A stretch of DNA of 63,673 nt, from NCBI GenBank assembly GCA_902528515.1, contig CABZTD010000009.1, positions 1-63,673 of the forward strand. Reading direction: 5' to 3'. Below the pieces are notes generated by a model that was given only the letters and a program-made list of their open reading frames with translations, did no database searches and was not told where the DNA came from. This DNA comes from K189A clade bacterium. Lineage in GTDB: Bacteria > Pseudomonadota > Gammaproteobacteria > Pseudomonadales > Azotimanducaceae. Of the stretch, positions 32,751-42,786 are shown piece after piece. Both the position numbers and the translations under genes were made by a program. Every line of letters starts with the position of its first letter. Positions within the stretch are counted from its first letter, which is position 1.

Positions 32751-33881
32751 CTAGCGCTCGAGCATCAGGTTGATGAAATGGTCGAACAAGTATTCGCAGT
32801 CCTGAGGTCCGGGACTCGCCTCTGGGTGCCCCTGGAACCCAAATGCGGGATGATTGAGATGTCGCACACCCTGCACCGTGCCATCGAATAGCGACTTGTG
32901 TGTACATTTCAAGTGCTCGGGTAAGCTGGCCTCATCGACGGCAAAACCGTGATTTTGGCTGGTAATGACTACCTCACCGCTATCTAAGTCTTGTACGGGA
33001 TGGTTGGCCCCATGATGACCGTGAGTCATCTTTTCTGTTTGGGCGCCGCTCGCCAAGGCCAAAAGCTGGTGACCCAAACAGATGCCAAACAGGGGTATGT
33101 CTCGCTGCAGGAACTCACGAATGGCGGCGATGGCATATTCACAGGGTTCAGGGTCGCCTGGGCCATTTGACAAAAAGATTCCGTCCGGATTCATTGCCAG
33201 CACATCCTCTGCAGGCGTTTGTGCCGGCACAATGGTAAGGTCGCAACCCTTGCCGGCCAATACGCGCAGGATATTGCGCTTCACACCAAAGTCGTAAGCA
33301 ACTACCTTATAAGTAGCCTCGCCCTGCTCACCAAAGCCCTCTCCGAGCGACCAGCATGTTTGTGTCCAACTGCGCTGGTCACCCGTCACTTCCTTGGCAA
33401 GATCCATACCGGACAGGCCTGTAAACTCTCTAGCTGCCTGCAAAGCTTTCTGCTCGCCTTCCGCTGATGAGGCAGTATCGCCCGTTAAAATACAGCCAGC
33501 CAACGCACCTTTTTCTCGCAGTAATCGAGTCAGTCGCCGAGTATCCACATCGGCTATGGCGACGGTATTATGACTAACGAGATAATCTTTGAGCGAACCG
33601 CGCTGGCGCCAGCTGCTAACCCAACGGGGCATCTGCCGAACAATCAGGCCGGACGCCCAAATTTGGTCCGACTCTTCGTCCTCCGGCGTAACGCCAGTAT
33701 TGCCAATTTGGGGATAAGTGAGCGTCACCATTTGCCGGCAATAGGATGGGTCTGTGAGGATCTCTTGATAGCCTGTCATAGCGGTATTGAAAACTACCTC
33801 ACCAACAGTCTGACCCTCCGAACCGATGGATTGACCATGGAATAAGCTTCCGTCTTCGAGCACTAGTAGGGCAGGTCTCAA
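32751..33881 (-). CDS. carA: Carbamoyl-phosphate synthase small chain
   Basis: CarA is the glutaminase subunit. The glutamine amidotransferase triad is visible: nucleophile Cys in [13 protein letters not shown], His and Glu in [11 protein letters not shown] place the start at a TTG (33881) because AAGGGA lies six bases upstream and the protein then begins exactly where E. coli CarA does ([16 protein letters not shown]). An ATG at 34010 would add 43 unconserved residues. Confidence 0.96.
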   Translation of the reverse strand: MRPALLVLEDGSLFHGQSIGSEGQTVGEVVFNTAMTGYQEILTDPSYCRQMVTLTYPQIGNTGVTPEDEESDQIWASGLIVRQMPRWVSSWRQRGSLKDYLVSHNTVAIADVDTRRLTRLLREKGALAGCILTGDTASSAEGEQKALQAAREFTGLSGMDLAKEVTGDQRSWTQTCWSLGEGFGEQGEATYKVVAYDFGVKRNILRVLAGKGCDLTIVPAQTPAEDVLAMNPDGIFLSNGPGDPEPCEYAIAAIREFLQRDIPLFGICLGHQLLALASGAQTEKMTHGHHGANHPVQDLDSGEVVITSQNHGFAVDEASLPEHLKCTHKSLFDGTVQGVRHLNHPAFGFQGHPEASPGPQDCEYLFDHFINLMLER

Positions 33882-34150
33882 CAAGAATCCCTTTTTCTGG
33901 TCCGTCACCTGTGCAAAACCGTCACCGAAGCTCTGTTTTGTCACGCCTAACCCACCCCATTTTTGGTCGCCGTCGTCTGAAAATGGCGCAGGCCAAAGGA
34001 TGCCAGCCATACGCCTGAAGAGCGTTGGCCAGTGTGCAATTCTGCTGACGACCTATCAGCGGGTTAGGCAATAAGTCTACGGAGAGCCGGGTCAAAAATC
34101 AGCAAAAATCTCTATAGATTGAAGACCTACGCGAGTGCTGCCATGAACAA

Positions 34151-34951
34151 CTAGATATCCAACAAATCATCCATGTCGTACCAGCCCGGTGCGGCATTGG
34201 CCACCAGTGCCACTGCGCGCAGCGCACCTTGGGCGAAATTGTTGCGACTTGTGGCGCGATGGGTGATTTCTAATCGCTCTCCCTCCCCTGCAAATAAAAC
34301 CGTGTGTTCGCCAACGATGTCGCCGCCGCGGATGGTCGAAAAGCCGATAGCTTTCGGGTCTCGTGCCCCAGTAATGCCCTGCCTATGATAGACCGCATCG
34401 CTCGCCAGGCTTCGGTTCAGCGCTGTGGCAAGCACCTCACCGATCCTCACCGCAGTGCCAGAGGGTGCATCAATCTTGTGCTTGTGGTGGGCCTCAATGA
34501 CTTCTACATCAAACTCATCGCCCAAGGCCTTTGCCGCAATTTCAATCAGCTTCATTGATAAGCTCACCCCAACGCTCATGTTAGGTGAAACGAATATGGC
34601 CGTTTTTCGAGAGTACCCCTCCAGGGCATTGGTTTGTTGATCGTCGAATCCTGTCGTACCAACCACCATGGCATTGCCCTTTTCGGAGCAAACCCGTGCT
34701 AGGGCCAGAGTGGCACTTGGAATAGTAAAATCGATTACGACATCGAAATCGTTGGCCTGGGATTGCGGATCGCTGCTTAGGGCTACATCCAGTGGGCCGA
34801 GGCCGCAAAGGACCCCCAGGTCCTCTCCAAGCTTTGGATGATCTGCATGCTCGAACCCTGCGGTTAGGGTTAAACCGTCGCTCTCGCTGATCGCCTGTAT
34901 CAAGGTTTTACCCATGCGTCCGGTCGCACCGGCTACTGCCACTCGAATCAT
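34151..34951 (-). CDS. dapB: 4-Hydroxy-tetrahydrodipicolinate reductase
   Basis: DapB catalyses the NAD(P)H-dependent reduction in the lysine/diaminopimelate pathway. Motifs are VAGATGRMGKTL at the N-terminus, GTTGF, SPNMSVGVS and the signature EAHHKHKIDAPSGTA with the catalytic His and Lys. It lies between dnaJ and carA, as in Pseudomonas. Confidence 0.97.
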   Translation of the reverse strand: MIRVAVAGATGRMGKTLIQAISESDGLTLTAGFEHADHPKLGEDLGVLCGLGPLDVALSSDPQSQANDFDVVIDFTIPSATLALARVCSEKGNAMVVGTTGFDDQQTNALEGYSRKTAIFVSPNMSVGVSLSMKLIEIAAKALGDEFDVEVIEAHHKHKIDAPSGTAVRIGEVLATALNRSLASDAVYHRQGITGARDPKAIGFSTIRGGDIVGEHTVLFAGEGERLEITHRATSRNNFAQGALRAVALVANAAPGWYDMDDLLDI

Positions 34952-35032
34952 ATCTCCACCTGTTTTTTATGTCAGGGCGCGCAGCGCCCCAGAATAGCTC
35001 TCGGCACACTAAGAGCCATCTCTAAGAGCGCG

Positions 35033-36154
35033 CTAGGATTTGAGTTCTTCGAAGAAGCTTCTTACACCATCAAACCAGTTTTTACCTCTAGGGGAGTGCT
35101 TGCTGTTGGATTCCAAAGAGGCCTTCAGATCCTGTAACAGGTGTCGCTGCTCGTCGGTGAGCTTTACCGGCGTTTCGATAACGACGCGGCATAGCAAGTC
35201 GCCTACACCGCTTCCCCGAACCTGCGTGACGCCTTTGCCGCGGAGACGAAAAACCTTGCCCGTTTGAGTCTCCGCAGGAACTTTGAGTTTAACCCTGCCA
35301 TCCAAGGTAGGAACCTCGAGTTCGCCGCCAAGCGCCGCATCAGCGAAGGATATCGGCACCTCGCAATGGAGATGCCGCCCGTCACGCTGAAAAATTGGAT
35401 GGGCCTGCACGTCAATTTGCACATACAAGTCGCCCGGGGGACCGCCATTAGGGCCTGCCTCACCCTCGCCGGACAGGCGTATTCGATCCCCTACGTCGAC
35501 ACCTGCAGGCACTTTAACGGACAATGTTTTGCGCCTCTCCACACGGCCTGCACCACCGCATGTCTTACAGGGGTCTAGTATTATTTGGCCTCGACCTCCA
35601 CAACGCGGACAAGTTTGCTGAAGAGAGAAAAAACCCTGCGATACACGAACTTGACCCGAGCCATTACAATCTGGACAAGTGCTCGCAGACGTTCCGGGCG
35701 CCGCGCCGGAACCGCCGCAATCCTCACAAGTGTCGAGAACTGGTATGCGAATTTCGACTGAGTCGCCGTGAACAGCTTGTTCGAGGGATAACGCTAAATT
35801 ATACCGCAAATCGGAGCCACGCGCCGGGCCGCCTCGACCTCCGCCGCGCCCACCACCAAAAATATCGCCGAATACATCGCCAAAAATGTCGCCAAAGCCA
35901 CCCGCACCCCGGCCCGCGCCACTGTTTGGATCTAGACCCTCGTGGCCATACTGATCGTAGACTTGGCGCTTTTCCGGATCGCTGAGTGCTTCGTAGGCTT
36001 CGTTCGCTTCTTTAAACTGTGCCTCTGCGGCGGCATCCCCGGGATTACGATCCGGGTGAAGTTTCATGGCGATACGCCGATAAGCCTTTTTTAGGTCGCC
36101 GTCGGAGACGTTTCGGTCAACGCCCAAAACTTCGTAATAATCTCGCTTTGCCAT
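35033..36154 (-). CDS. dnaJ: Chaperone protein DnaJ
   Basis: DnaJ delivers unfolded clients to DnaK and stimulates its ATPase. The 373-aa protein has the J domain with HPD ([11 protein letters not shown]), a Gly/Phe linker (about 75-110), four CxxCxGxG zinc motifs ([32 protein letters not shown]) and two C-terminal client-binding domains. It follows dnaK. Confidence 0.98.
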   Translation of the reverse strand: MAKRDYYEVLGVDRNVSDGDLKKAYRRIAMKLHPDRNPGDAAAEAQFKEANEAYEALSDPEKRQVYDQYGHEGLDPNSGAGRGAGGFGDIFGDVFGDIFGGGRGGGRGGPARGSDLRYNLALSLEQAVHGDSVEIRIPVLDTCEDCGGSGAAPGTSASTCPDCNGSGQVRVSQGFFSLQQTCPRCGGRGQIILDPCKTCGGAGRVERRKTLSVKVPAGVDVGDRIRLSGEGEAGPNGGPPGDLYVQIDVQAHPIFQRDGRHLHCEVPISFADAALGGELEVPTLDGRVKLKVPAETQTGKVFRLRGKGVTQVRGSGVGDLLCRVVIETPVKLTDEQRHLLQDLKASLESNSKHSPRGKNWFDGVRSFFEELKS

Positions 36155-36222
36155 GTTTTTCCTTTAACCGCCCATCTAACCGGCCTTGCGGCCCACCTCG
36201 CTGGGCGATCTGGCGTAACGAC

Positions 36223-36244
36223 AAAGACCACCCGCGGTGGCTTT
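36223..36244 (-). promoter_or_regulatory. Hairpin between dnaK and dnaJ
   Basis: On the minus strand AAAGCCACC-GCG-GGTGG-T-CTTT can fold into a nine-pair stem with one bulged base, 27 bases past the dnaK stop. There is no clean T-run, so an mRNA-stabilising or attenuating hairpin that lowers dnaJ relative to dnaK is more likely than a full terminator. The role is inferred. Confidence 0.45.
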
Positions 36245-36270
36245 AGGCCTATGAGTCCAAACTGCAGCGT

Positions 36271-38187
36271 TTACTGCTTTTGTTCTTTGTCGTCTTTTAC
36301 TTCTTCGAATTCCGCTTCAACAGCATCACCCTCTGCTGTGTCTTGGTCCGTCTCGCCGGCTGCTTGCGCCTGTTCAGCGTACATCTTTTGCGCCAGTCCA
36401 GCTGAAGCCTCTGACAAGACCTTGATTTTGTCTTCTATCGCGTCTTTTTCTTCGCTCTTTAAGGCCTCTTCTAATTCCGAAGCAGCGGTTTCGATGGCAG
36501 TCTTCTCTTCGTCTGTGGCTTTATCGCCAGCATCTTCGACAGCCTTGCGGGCACCATGTATCAGGCCATCAGCTTGATTGCGCAGGGCCACCATTTCTTC
36601 AAACTTTTTATCCTCTTCGGAATGGGCTTCTGCGTCGCGAATCATTTGCTCAATCTCTTCGTCGGAAAGACCGCTCGAGGCCTTAATGACGATCGACTGT
36701 TCTTTGCCCGTCGCCTTATCCTTGGCAGACACATTCAAAATACCGTTAGCATCAATGTCGAAAGCCACCTCGATCTGCGGCATCCCTCGCGGTGCAGGAG
36801 GTATATCGGACAGGTCGAATCGCCCTAAGGACTTGTTTTGGCCCGCTTGCTTTCGCTCACCCTGCAGGACATGAATCGTTACCGCTGTTTGATTATCGTC
36901 AGCAGTTGAAAACACCTGAGTCTTATTGGTCGGGATAGTCGTGTTCTTTTCAATCAGCACACTCATCACTTGGCCCATGGTCTCAATACCTAAGGACAGT
37001 GGGCTAACGTCTAGGAGCAGTACATCCTTGACGTCTCCAGCCAATACTGCAGCCTGAATGGCCGCCCCCATAGCAACCGCCTCATCCGGATTTACATCGC
37101 GCTTGGCGTCTTTTTTGAAAAAGCCTTTCACTTGATCCTGCACCAACGGCATGCGCGTTTGACCGCCGACCAAAATAACGTCGTCAATATCGTCGACACT
37201 GAGGTCTGCATCCTTCAGAGCAATGCGGCAGGGGTCGATGGTACGGCTGACTAAATCACCCACCAGTGACTCCAGTTTTGAGCGTGTCAGCTTTGTGACT
37301 AGGTGCTTGGGGCCGGTCTGGTCCGCGGTAATGTAAGGCAGATTAACTTCGGTTTGTTGGCTATTAGACAATTCGATCTTAGCCTTTTCAGCTGCTTCCT
37401 TCAGTCTCTGCAAGGCCAAGGGATCGTTATGGAGATCAACACCATTCTCTTTTTGAAACTCATCAGCCAAAAAGTCGATGATCTTCAAGTCAAAGTCTTC
37501 ACCACCTAGGAACGTATCGCCATTGGTCGACAGCACCTCGAATTGGTGCTCGCCATCCACCTCGGCAATTTCGATGATGGACACGTCGAAGGTGCCCCCA
37601 CCCAAGTCATAGACCGCTATCTTTGCGTCACCGCGGTTTTTGTCTAGGCCATAGGCTAAAGCCGCAGCGGTGGGTTCGTTGATAATGCGCTTGACGTCTA
37701 GACCAGCGATTTTACCTGCGTCCTTCGTTGCCTGGCGCTGGGAGTCATTGAAATAAGCCGGAACGGTGATCACCGCTTCACTGACATCTTCTCCGAGGTA
37801 CTCTTCGGCGGTCTTTTTCATCTTTTTGAGAATTTCCGCGGAGATCTGTGGTGGCGCTAGCTGCTCGTTGTTGACGTCAATCCACGCATCACCGTTTGTT
37901 GCTGCGGCTATTTTGTAGGGCACCATTTTGATGTCCTTTTGTACAACATCGTCTTTAAACTTACGACCGATTAGCCGCTTCACTGCAAACACGGTATTGT
38001 TTGGATTTGTCACTGCCTGGCGCTTGGCGTTTTGACCAACTAGAATCTCTCCGCCTTCAGTGTAAGCGATTATAGATGGCGTGGTTCTATCGCCTTCCGA
38101 ATTTTCAATGACTCGTGCGTCGCCGCCATCCAAAACCGATACACATGAGTTGGTAGTACCCAAGTCTATGCCGATAATCTTTCCCAT
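36271..38187 (-). CDS. dnaK: Chaperone protein DnaK (Hsp70)
   Basis: DnaK is the ATP-driven Hsp70 chaperone. The 638-aa protein begins [14 protein letters not shown] and shows the phosphate-2 motif [11 protein letters not shown], the linker region [15 protein letters not shown], the substrate-binding domain and an acidic C-terminal tail. I use the ATG at 38187, because the 20 residues upstream are not conserved-looking. It lies between grpE and dnaJ with its own sigma-32-like promoter. Confidence 0.98.
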   Translation of the reverse strand: MGKIIGIDLGTTNSCVSVLDGGDARVIENSEGDRTTPSIIAYTEGGEILVGQNAKRQAVTNPNNTVFAVKRLIGRKFKDDVVQKDIKMVPYKIAAATNGDAWIDVNNEQLAPPQISAEILKKMKKTAEEYLGEDVSEAVITVPAYFNDSQRQATKDAGKIAGLDVKRIINEPTAAALAYGLDKNRGDAKIAVYDLGGGTFDVSIIEIAEVDGEHQFEVLSTNGDTFLGGEDFDLKIIDFLADEFQKENGVDLHNDPLALQRLKEAAEKAKIELSNSQQTEVNLPYITADQTGPKHLVTKLTRSKLESLVGDLVSRTIDPCRIALKDADLSVDDIDDVILVGGQTRMPLVQDQVKGFFKKDAKRDVNPDEAVAMGAAIQAAVLAGDVKDVLLLDVSPLSLGIETMGQVMSVLIEKNTTIPTNKTQVFSTADDNQTAVTIHVLQGERKQAGQNKSLGRFDLSDIPPAPRGMPQIEVAFDIDANGILNVSAKDKATGKEQSIVIKASSGLSDEEIEQMIRDAEAHSEEDKKFEEMVALRNQADGLIHGARKAVEDAGDKATDEEKTAIETAASELEEALKSEEKDAIEDKIKVLSEASAGLAQKMYAEQAQAAGETDQDTAEGDAVEAEFEEVKDDKEQKQ

Positions 38188-38288
38188 TTTCTTCTCCGCA
38201 TTTGTGCGTGGGTTGTCACGCGTTGGGGTGCCTTTCTTTTGCCCCAATTCAATAAAGTCAGCTTTAGTTGCTTCAGCTCTTTCGGTCT

Positions 38289-38316
38289 ATGTTTGGTCTA
38301 ACCAAATTTCTTCAAG
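38289..38316 (-). promoter_or_regulatory. Sigma-32-like promoter upstream of dnaK with internal palindrome
   Basis: On the minus strand CTTGAAG (38316-38310) and CCAAACAT (38296-38289) are separated by 13 bases, fitting the sigma-32 pattern CTTGAAA-N11-17-CCCCATNT, strongly at -35 and weakly at -10. A perfect palindrome, TTTGGT-CTA-ACCAAA (38292-38306), spans the spacer and -10 box and could be an operator. Confidence 0.5.
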
Positions 38317-38349
38317 GCCCTTGGCCGTAGAAAATGTACGAAGGGTCGC

Positions 38350-38958
38350 CTAATCACCCTTTACTACGACAACCTTCGCAGCGCGCACCAGTCGGCCATT
38401 TAAGGTATAGCCGCGCTGCATTACATCCATGACTGAATTTGGTTCTGCGTCGGGGTTGGGCACCATCGCCATTGCTTCATGCAATTGCGGGTCAAAGGGT
38501 TCGCCCAAAGGATCGACAACGGCGATACCCGCCTTCTCCAGTATGCTAACGAATAATTTAAGAGATAGTCTTATGCCCTCGGCCATGCTGTCTGGGTTTT
38601 CTGTCGTTTTGGCCGCTTCTACAGCCTTCTCGAGACTATCGATTACTGGCAACAGATCGCTAAGTAATTTTTCCACTGCAAATTTGTGGGCGTTTTCAAC
38701 GTCGCGTTGCGCTCGGCGCCGCACATTTTCCATCTCGGCGACGGTTCGCAGAAGCTGATCTTTGACCTTGGTAAGTTCTTCGCTTGTTTCGTCCAGGGCA
38801 CTGCTGCCCGCTCCGTCCGGCTTAGTCTCCTCGGCCCCGAGATCGCCCTCGTCTTCCTCCAGCGCATGCGACTCGGTTTGCTGATTGTCACTTCCTTCCT
38901 TTATAGGATCCGAATTCACCTTTTCGGATAGGGACTCGTCCATCGGTTCGTTCGCCAT
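38350..38958 (-). CDS. grpE: Nucleotide exchange factor GrpE
   Basis: GrpE releases ADP from DnaK. The 202-aa protein has an acidic disordered N-terminus, a long coiled coil (about 65-110, with RTVAEMENVRRRAQRDVE) and the C-terminal beta domain with LHEAMAMVP and GYTLNGRLVRAAKVVV. A GAGGAG ribosome site precedes the ATG. It is the first chaperone gene after hrcA. Confidence 0.97.
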   Translation of the reverse strand: MANEPMDESLSEKVNSDPIKEGSDNQQTESHALEEDEGDLGAEETKPDGAGSSALDETSEELTKVKDQLLRTVAEMENVRRRAQRDVENAHKFAVEKLLSDLLPVIDSLEKAVEAAKTTENPDSMAEGIRLSLKLFVSILEKAGIAVVDPLGEPFDPQLHEAMAMVPNPDAEPNSVMDVMQRGYTLNGRLVRAAKVVVVKGD

Positions 38959-38988
38959 GATTGCTCCTCTAACGCCCTCGCTTGCGCT

Positions 38989-39016
38989 ATATGAGGCCCG
39001 CTACCGAGAAAACAAG
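38989..39016 (-). promoter_or_regulatory. Sigma-32-like promoter upstream of grpE
   Basis: On the minus strand CTTGTTT (39016-39010) and CCTCATAT (38996-38989) are separated by 13 bases, close to the sigma-32 consensus CTTGAAA / CCCCATNT. It lies in the hrcA-grpE gap, about 30 bases before the grpE ATG, giving a short leader. Confidence 0.6.
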
Positions 39017-39045
39017 GCTTAGACGATAAATTTCAGTAAGGGAAT

Positions 39046-40107
39046 TCAGGTTCCGTTGCGCATGGCGGCGCTAAGAACCTTGGCGGTTACATCCACGACA
39101 GGGATCACATCCTTATAATCCATGCGGGTTGGACCAATCACACCAAGCACGCCAGCCAGTTCTCCATTCGCCTGATAAGATGAGGTCACTAGTGACATTT
39201 CGCCCAAGGGGCGATATCCCGATTCTTTGCCAATGAAGAGCTGCACCCCGGTACTTTCAAGACATTGGTCTAGGAGCGTTAGCACCCGACCCTTCTTAGA
39301 AATAGCGTCGAACAAGCTCTTGACAACTGAAGTGTCTGCCGTGAAATCCAGCAGACGTCTTTCACCGCTGACCAAGAGTTCCTGTCCTTCTTCCTCCTGT
39401 CCCGGCATGGCTTGAGCAGCGATATCGAGTGCCCGCTGCATCAGCGCGTCCATCTGCTCCTTATCCTCGCGCATACTGCTGATCACCGAGTGCCGCACTT
39501 CCATTAACGGTCTTCCGCCAAACTCCCGGTTGATTAGGGCGGCGGCTTGGGCAAGTTCGTTGTCAGAAAAAGGCTCATCAACATAAATTATGCGGTTTTG
39601 CACCTCTCTGTCGTCGAGCACCAATATGACCAAAATTCGGCCCTCGTCTAATCGCAGGAATTCCAGTTGTCGCAAGTTGACCTGATTTTTTCTGGGTGTC
39701 GTGATCAGGCACGTCATCTGGGTAAACTGCGATAGCATGTCCGAGGCCGTCGCCAGCAGTTCACTGGGCGTCATATTTGGGTTCAACTCACTTTGCAGCT
39801 CTTCTACCTGATCCTGCTGCCAGGGCTCCACACTGAGCAGGGTATCGACGAAGAAACGAAGCCCAAGGTGTGTCGGCACCTTGCCCGCTGACGTATGGGG
39901 TGAACGCACCAACCCCAGTGCCTCCAAGTCCCCCATTACATTGCGCACCGTCGCTGAGGAAACACCAACTTGAGGCAGCATAGCCAGGGCTTTAGACGCC
40001 ACCGGGGTGCCATCAGAAATGTAGTGCTCCACCAAAAGCTTCAAAAGCTGTTGGGCTCGAGGGTCGACCTCGGCGTCTAAGGCATTGTTTATATTACTGT
40101 CGGACAT
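39046..40107 (-). CDS. hrcA: Heat-inducible transcription repressor HrcA
   Basis: HrcA represses class I heat-shock genes by binding CIRCE elements. The 353-aa protein has the N-terminal winged helix (LVEHYISDGTPVASKAL, SSATVRNVMGDLE) and the C-terminal GAF-like domain. No CIRCE element (TTAGCACTC-N9-GAGTGCTAA) was seen upstream of hrcA, grpE, dnaK or dnaJ, so its target may be groESL elsewhere. Confidence 0.95.
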   Translation of the reverse strand: MSDSNINNALDAEVDPRAQQLLKLLVEHYISDGTPVASKALAMLPQVGVSSATVRNVMGDLEALGLVRSPHTSAGKVPTHLGLRFFVDTLLSVEPWQQDQVEELQSELNPNMTPSELLATASDMLSQFTQMTCLITTPRKNQVNLRQLEFLRLDEGRILVILVLDDREVQNRIIYVDEPFSDNELAQAAALINREFGGRPLMEVRHSVISSMREDKEQMDALMQRALDIAAQAMPGQEEEGQELLVSGERRLLDFTADTSVVKSLFDAISKKGRVLTLLDQCLESTGVQLFIGKESGYRPLGEMSLVTSSYQANGELAGVLGVIGPTRMDYKDVIPVVDVTAKVLSAAMRNGT

Positions 40108-40261
40108 TGGAATTCAGCTCATCTGGGGGATCTGGCTTTGCAGGCTTAGATTGCGCGACATGATTGTCGATCTTATAGAAGGTAACCGTTCCATCAAGTT
40201 CGGATTCTAGGACTAAAACCTGAAACCGATCTGGGTCTGCACTAGCCAAGGGCGCGGCCAT
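40094..40261 (-). CDS. Possible small protein overlapping the hrcA start
   Basis: A 55-codon frame starting at ATG 40261 ends in a TAA that overlaps the first 14 bases of hrcA. The product has a plausible central strand pattern (RFQVLVLESELDGTVTFYKI) and a Pro/Lys/Asp-rich tail. hrcA itself has no strong ribosome site, so coupling from this frame is possible. I do not recognise the product, and it may be a chance frame in the recN-hrcA divergent region. Confidence 0.3.
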   Translation of the reverse strand: MAAPLASADPDRFQVLVLESELDGTVTFYKIDNHVAQSKPAKPDPPDELNSNVRQ

Positions 40262-40310
40262 GCCATTCGGTGTTAGTCTCTTCACTCACCCAAATCAACC
40301 ATCGGCTCTC

Positions 40311-41957
40311 ATGCTCAATCAACTCACCATTCGCAATTATGTCTTGGTCGATCATCTAGACATTGGTTTTGCGCCGGGTTTGACTGGTGTTACCGGCGAA
40401 TCTGGCGCAGGCAAATCGATTTTGCTCGGGGCCTTGGGGCTATTGATGGGTGAGCGGGCACGCACCGACAGTGTCCGTCCTGGCGCCGAGAAGGCCGATG
40501 TGAGCGCGGAATTTGCCTTGCGCAAAGACTCCGAGTTACACCGAAAACTCCTGATGGACGAGCTGATCGAGGCTGATGACGACTGCTGCCTGGTAAGGCG
40601 CGTCGTGAATGCAGAGGGCCGATCCAGGGCCTTTATCAATAACGTACCGGTCACGGTCAATTATCTGAAGGAAGCCACCGAGCATTTAGTCGATATTCAG
40701 GATCAAGATCAGCACCAGCGCCTGAGCGATAGAAACGTGCAGCGCAGCATGTTGGACGAATACGCAGAAGCAAAGCTAGTGGCCGAAAAAGTCAGCACAC
40801 TTTGGCGTGACTGGCAGAGTAGCTCAGCAAAAATCGAGCAACTGCAGAGCGCCTTAGCAGAGCAGGAAGATCGCAAAGATTTGCTAAGCTATCAAATCGA
40901 GGAGTTTGAGGCTCTTAGCTTTGTCGAAGGCGAACTAGCTACCCTGGAAATTGAGCACAAACGCCTTTCACAAGCACAGAGCATTTTGGCTGAGCTTGCC
41001 CAAGTTCGAGCTAGCATGGAGAACCTAGACGACCTGCGACAGGCTTCCAAGATCCTCGAGGGTATTGACGACAATCACTCGGCATTAAATGCCGGGGTAG
41101 AGACCCTAAATTCGGCAATAGCCCTGATCGACGATACGAACAAGGATCTACGCCACTATTCCGAGCAGGTTATCGTCGATCCGCAAACTCTTGCAGACAC
41201 AGAATCGCGGCTTGAGCAGATTTACGACCTCGCACGCAAACACAGAGTGCAGCCAGAACAGCTTGCCGAACACGCACAGTCCTTAATCGAAGAATTTGAT
41301 GCCATCGCCTCTGATCGAAGCAGCCTTGAGCAACTGAAAGCGCAAGAAGCTGAGCAACAGCGTGCCTTCGAGGAGCAGGCCAAAGAGCTTTCGAGTCTAA
41401 GAACAAAAAAAGCAAAGTCGTTTGGATCTGCAGTGGACGAACAGATGCGCGCGCTTGGCATAAAGGAAGGCGAGCTCAGCATCGTATTTCATCCCCAACA
41501 AAGCGAGCACGGGCTAGAGCAGATTGAGTTTCATGTGCGCACCAATAAAAGTTTCGATGCCGGACCCTTGAACCGAATCGCATCTGGTGGCGAACGAACC
41601 CGCATCAATCTTGCTATTCAGATTGTTGCTGCTCAGCGAAGCCAGCTACCGTGCCTTATTTTGGATGAGGCCGATGTCGGTGTTGGGGGCACCACAGCAG
41701 ATACGGTAGGACGCATATTGCGAGACCTTGCCGAACGCAGCCAAGTAATCTGCGTCACCCATGCGCCACAGGTGGCAGCTCGTTCCCACAATCATATGTG
41801 CGTTGTTAAACGAGAGGCTGAGACGGACATAACCGACTTAAATTTTGAACAGCGCATCGAAGAGTTAGCGCGCATGCTGGCCGGCGCCGACGTAACCGAT
41901 AAAACTCGGGACTATGCCCGAACCCTGCTTAATGAGGCGAGCACGGCAGCCGAGTAG
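40311..41957 (+). CDS. recN: DNA repair protein RecN
   Basis: RecN is an SMC-like ATPase acting in double-strand-break repair. Walker A is GESGAGKSI (about residue 30), a long coiled-coil region occupies about 150-370, and the ABC signature (IASGGERTRINLAIQ) and Walker B (CLILDEADVGVGG) are near the C-terminus. The ATG at 40311 aligns with the usual RecN start. No clear LexA box was found upstream. Confidence 0.96.
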   Translation: MLNQLTIRNYVLVDHLDIGFAPGLTGVTGESGAGKSILLGALGLLMGERARTDSVRPGAEKADVSAEFALRKDSELHRKLLMDELIEADDDCCLVRRVVNAEGRSRAFINNVPVTVNYLKEATEHLVDIQDQDQHQRLSDRNVQRSMLDEYAEAKLVAEKVSTLWRDWQSSSAKIEQLQSALAEQEDRKDLLSYQIEEFEALSFVEGELATLEIEHKRLSQAQSILAELAQVRASMENLDDLRQASKILEGIDDNHSALNAGVETLNSAIALIDDTNKDLRHYSEQVIVDPQTLADTESRLEQIYDLARKHRVQPEQLAEHAQSLIEEFDAIASDRSSLEQLKAQEAEQQRAFEEQAKELSSLRTKKAKSFGSAVDEQMRALGIKEGELSIVFHPQQSEHGLEQIEFHVRTNKSFDAGPLNRIASGGERTRINLAIQIVAAQRSQLPCLILDEADVGVGGTTADTVGRILRDLAERSQVICVTHAPQVAARSHNHMCVVKREAETDITDLNFEQRIEELARMLAGADVTDKTRDYARTLLNEASTAAE

Positions 41958-42036
41958 CGGCAGCGATCTCGCCGCGCAGCTAAGAAACGGCGATAACTGA
42001 TGGTGCTGAACCCAACGAGCCTTTAACATCTCCGCC

Positions 42037-42444
42037 ATGAATTATTTTTACGTAGCTTTTTTAGCCTTCACCCTGGGCGGTTGCAGCTTCTCGCAACTTA
42101 ATTTACCCGAATTGAAGATTCCTCGGGTGTACAAGCTGTCGATTCAACAGGGCAATGTGATTACCCAAGAAATGGTAGATCGCCTAAAACCTGGCATGAC
42201 CCGCAATCAAGTTGAATTCGTCATGGGCAAGCCTGTGCTGGCCGACCCCTTCAAACAGGACCAGTGGGTATATGTCTATACCTTGGAAGTGCCTGACTAT
42301 TTCATTCAGAAGTTTAAAATGGTGCTCACCTTCGAAGACGACACCCTGGCTACGATTGCAGGCGATTATGTGCCCCAAGACGCCGCCGCTGAAACGGACG
42401 CCGTTGATGCCGGCAGCGAGAATGCCGCGGAAACCGATAGCTAA
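42037..42444 (+). CDS. bamE: Outer membrane assembly lipoprotein BamE
   Basis: BamE (SmpA/OmlA) is a lipoprotein subunit of the beta-barrel assembly machine. The signal peptide ends in a lipobox (TLGGC, Cys15). The mature protein has the family core NVITQEMVDRLKPGMTRNQV and PVLADPF...WVYVYTLE. The acidic Ala/Glu/Asp tail is longer than in E. coli. In Pseudomonas fur is divergent from this gene. Here recN is the neighbour and fur is absent. Confidence 0.95.
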   Translation: MNYFYVAFLAFTLGGCSFSQLNLPELKIPRVYKLSIQQGNVITQEMVDRLKPGMTRNQVEFVMGKPVLADPFKQDQWVYVYTLEVPDYFIQKFKMVLTFEDDTLATIAGDYVPQDAAAETDAVDAGSENAAETDS

Positions 42445-42492
42445 TTTCACGGCAAGTAGTGACGCGAAAGAACGCGAGAAGGCGACTGCGCT

Positions 42493-42786
42493 TTATTGGC
42501 TGACTAGTTTTTGCTCGTTGGCTCGCAGCCGTCGTGCGGTTTTTGGATCCCTTTCGAGCGGTCGATAACATTCCACGCGGTCGCCATCGGCAAGCGCCCA
42601 CTGAAGTGATCTGACTTTGCCGAACACGCCCAGAGCCCGCGCATCAATACGCCAAGTTTGGCACTCTGGCAAAGCACGCATCGCAGTCATCGCGTCGGCT
42701 AACGTAGCTTCCTCGCTCAGGCTCAACGTAACTTGGAATTGCTGATCTGGGGTTGCATAGACTGCTGTTACTGTTACTTGACTCAA
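42493..42786 (-). CDS. RnfH family ubiquitin-fold protein
   Basis: RnfH proteins are small beta-grasp (ubiquitin-like) proteins of unclear function that accompany ratA. The 97-aa protein has a typical N-terminal strand (VTVTAVYATPDQQFQVTLSL) and the conserved end DGDRVECYRPLERDPK. Its start overlaps the ratA stop by four bases, so the two are coupled. Confidence 0.92.
   Translation of the reverse strand: MSQVTVTAVYATPDQQFQVTLSLSEEATLADAMTAMRALPECQTWRIDARALGVFGKVRSLQWALADGDRVECYRPLERDPKTARRLRANEQKLVSQ

Noticed and set aside
34011-34150. A sigma-70 promoter or attenuator before carA (TTGACC with TATTGC).
   Set aside because: The -10 match is poor and no pyrimidine- or arginine-responsive structure was clear.
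40108-40310. LexA/SOS box before recN.
   Set aside because: No CTG-N10-CAG palindrome was found in this interval.
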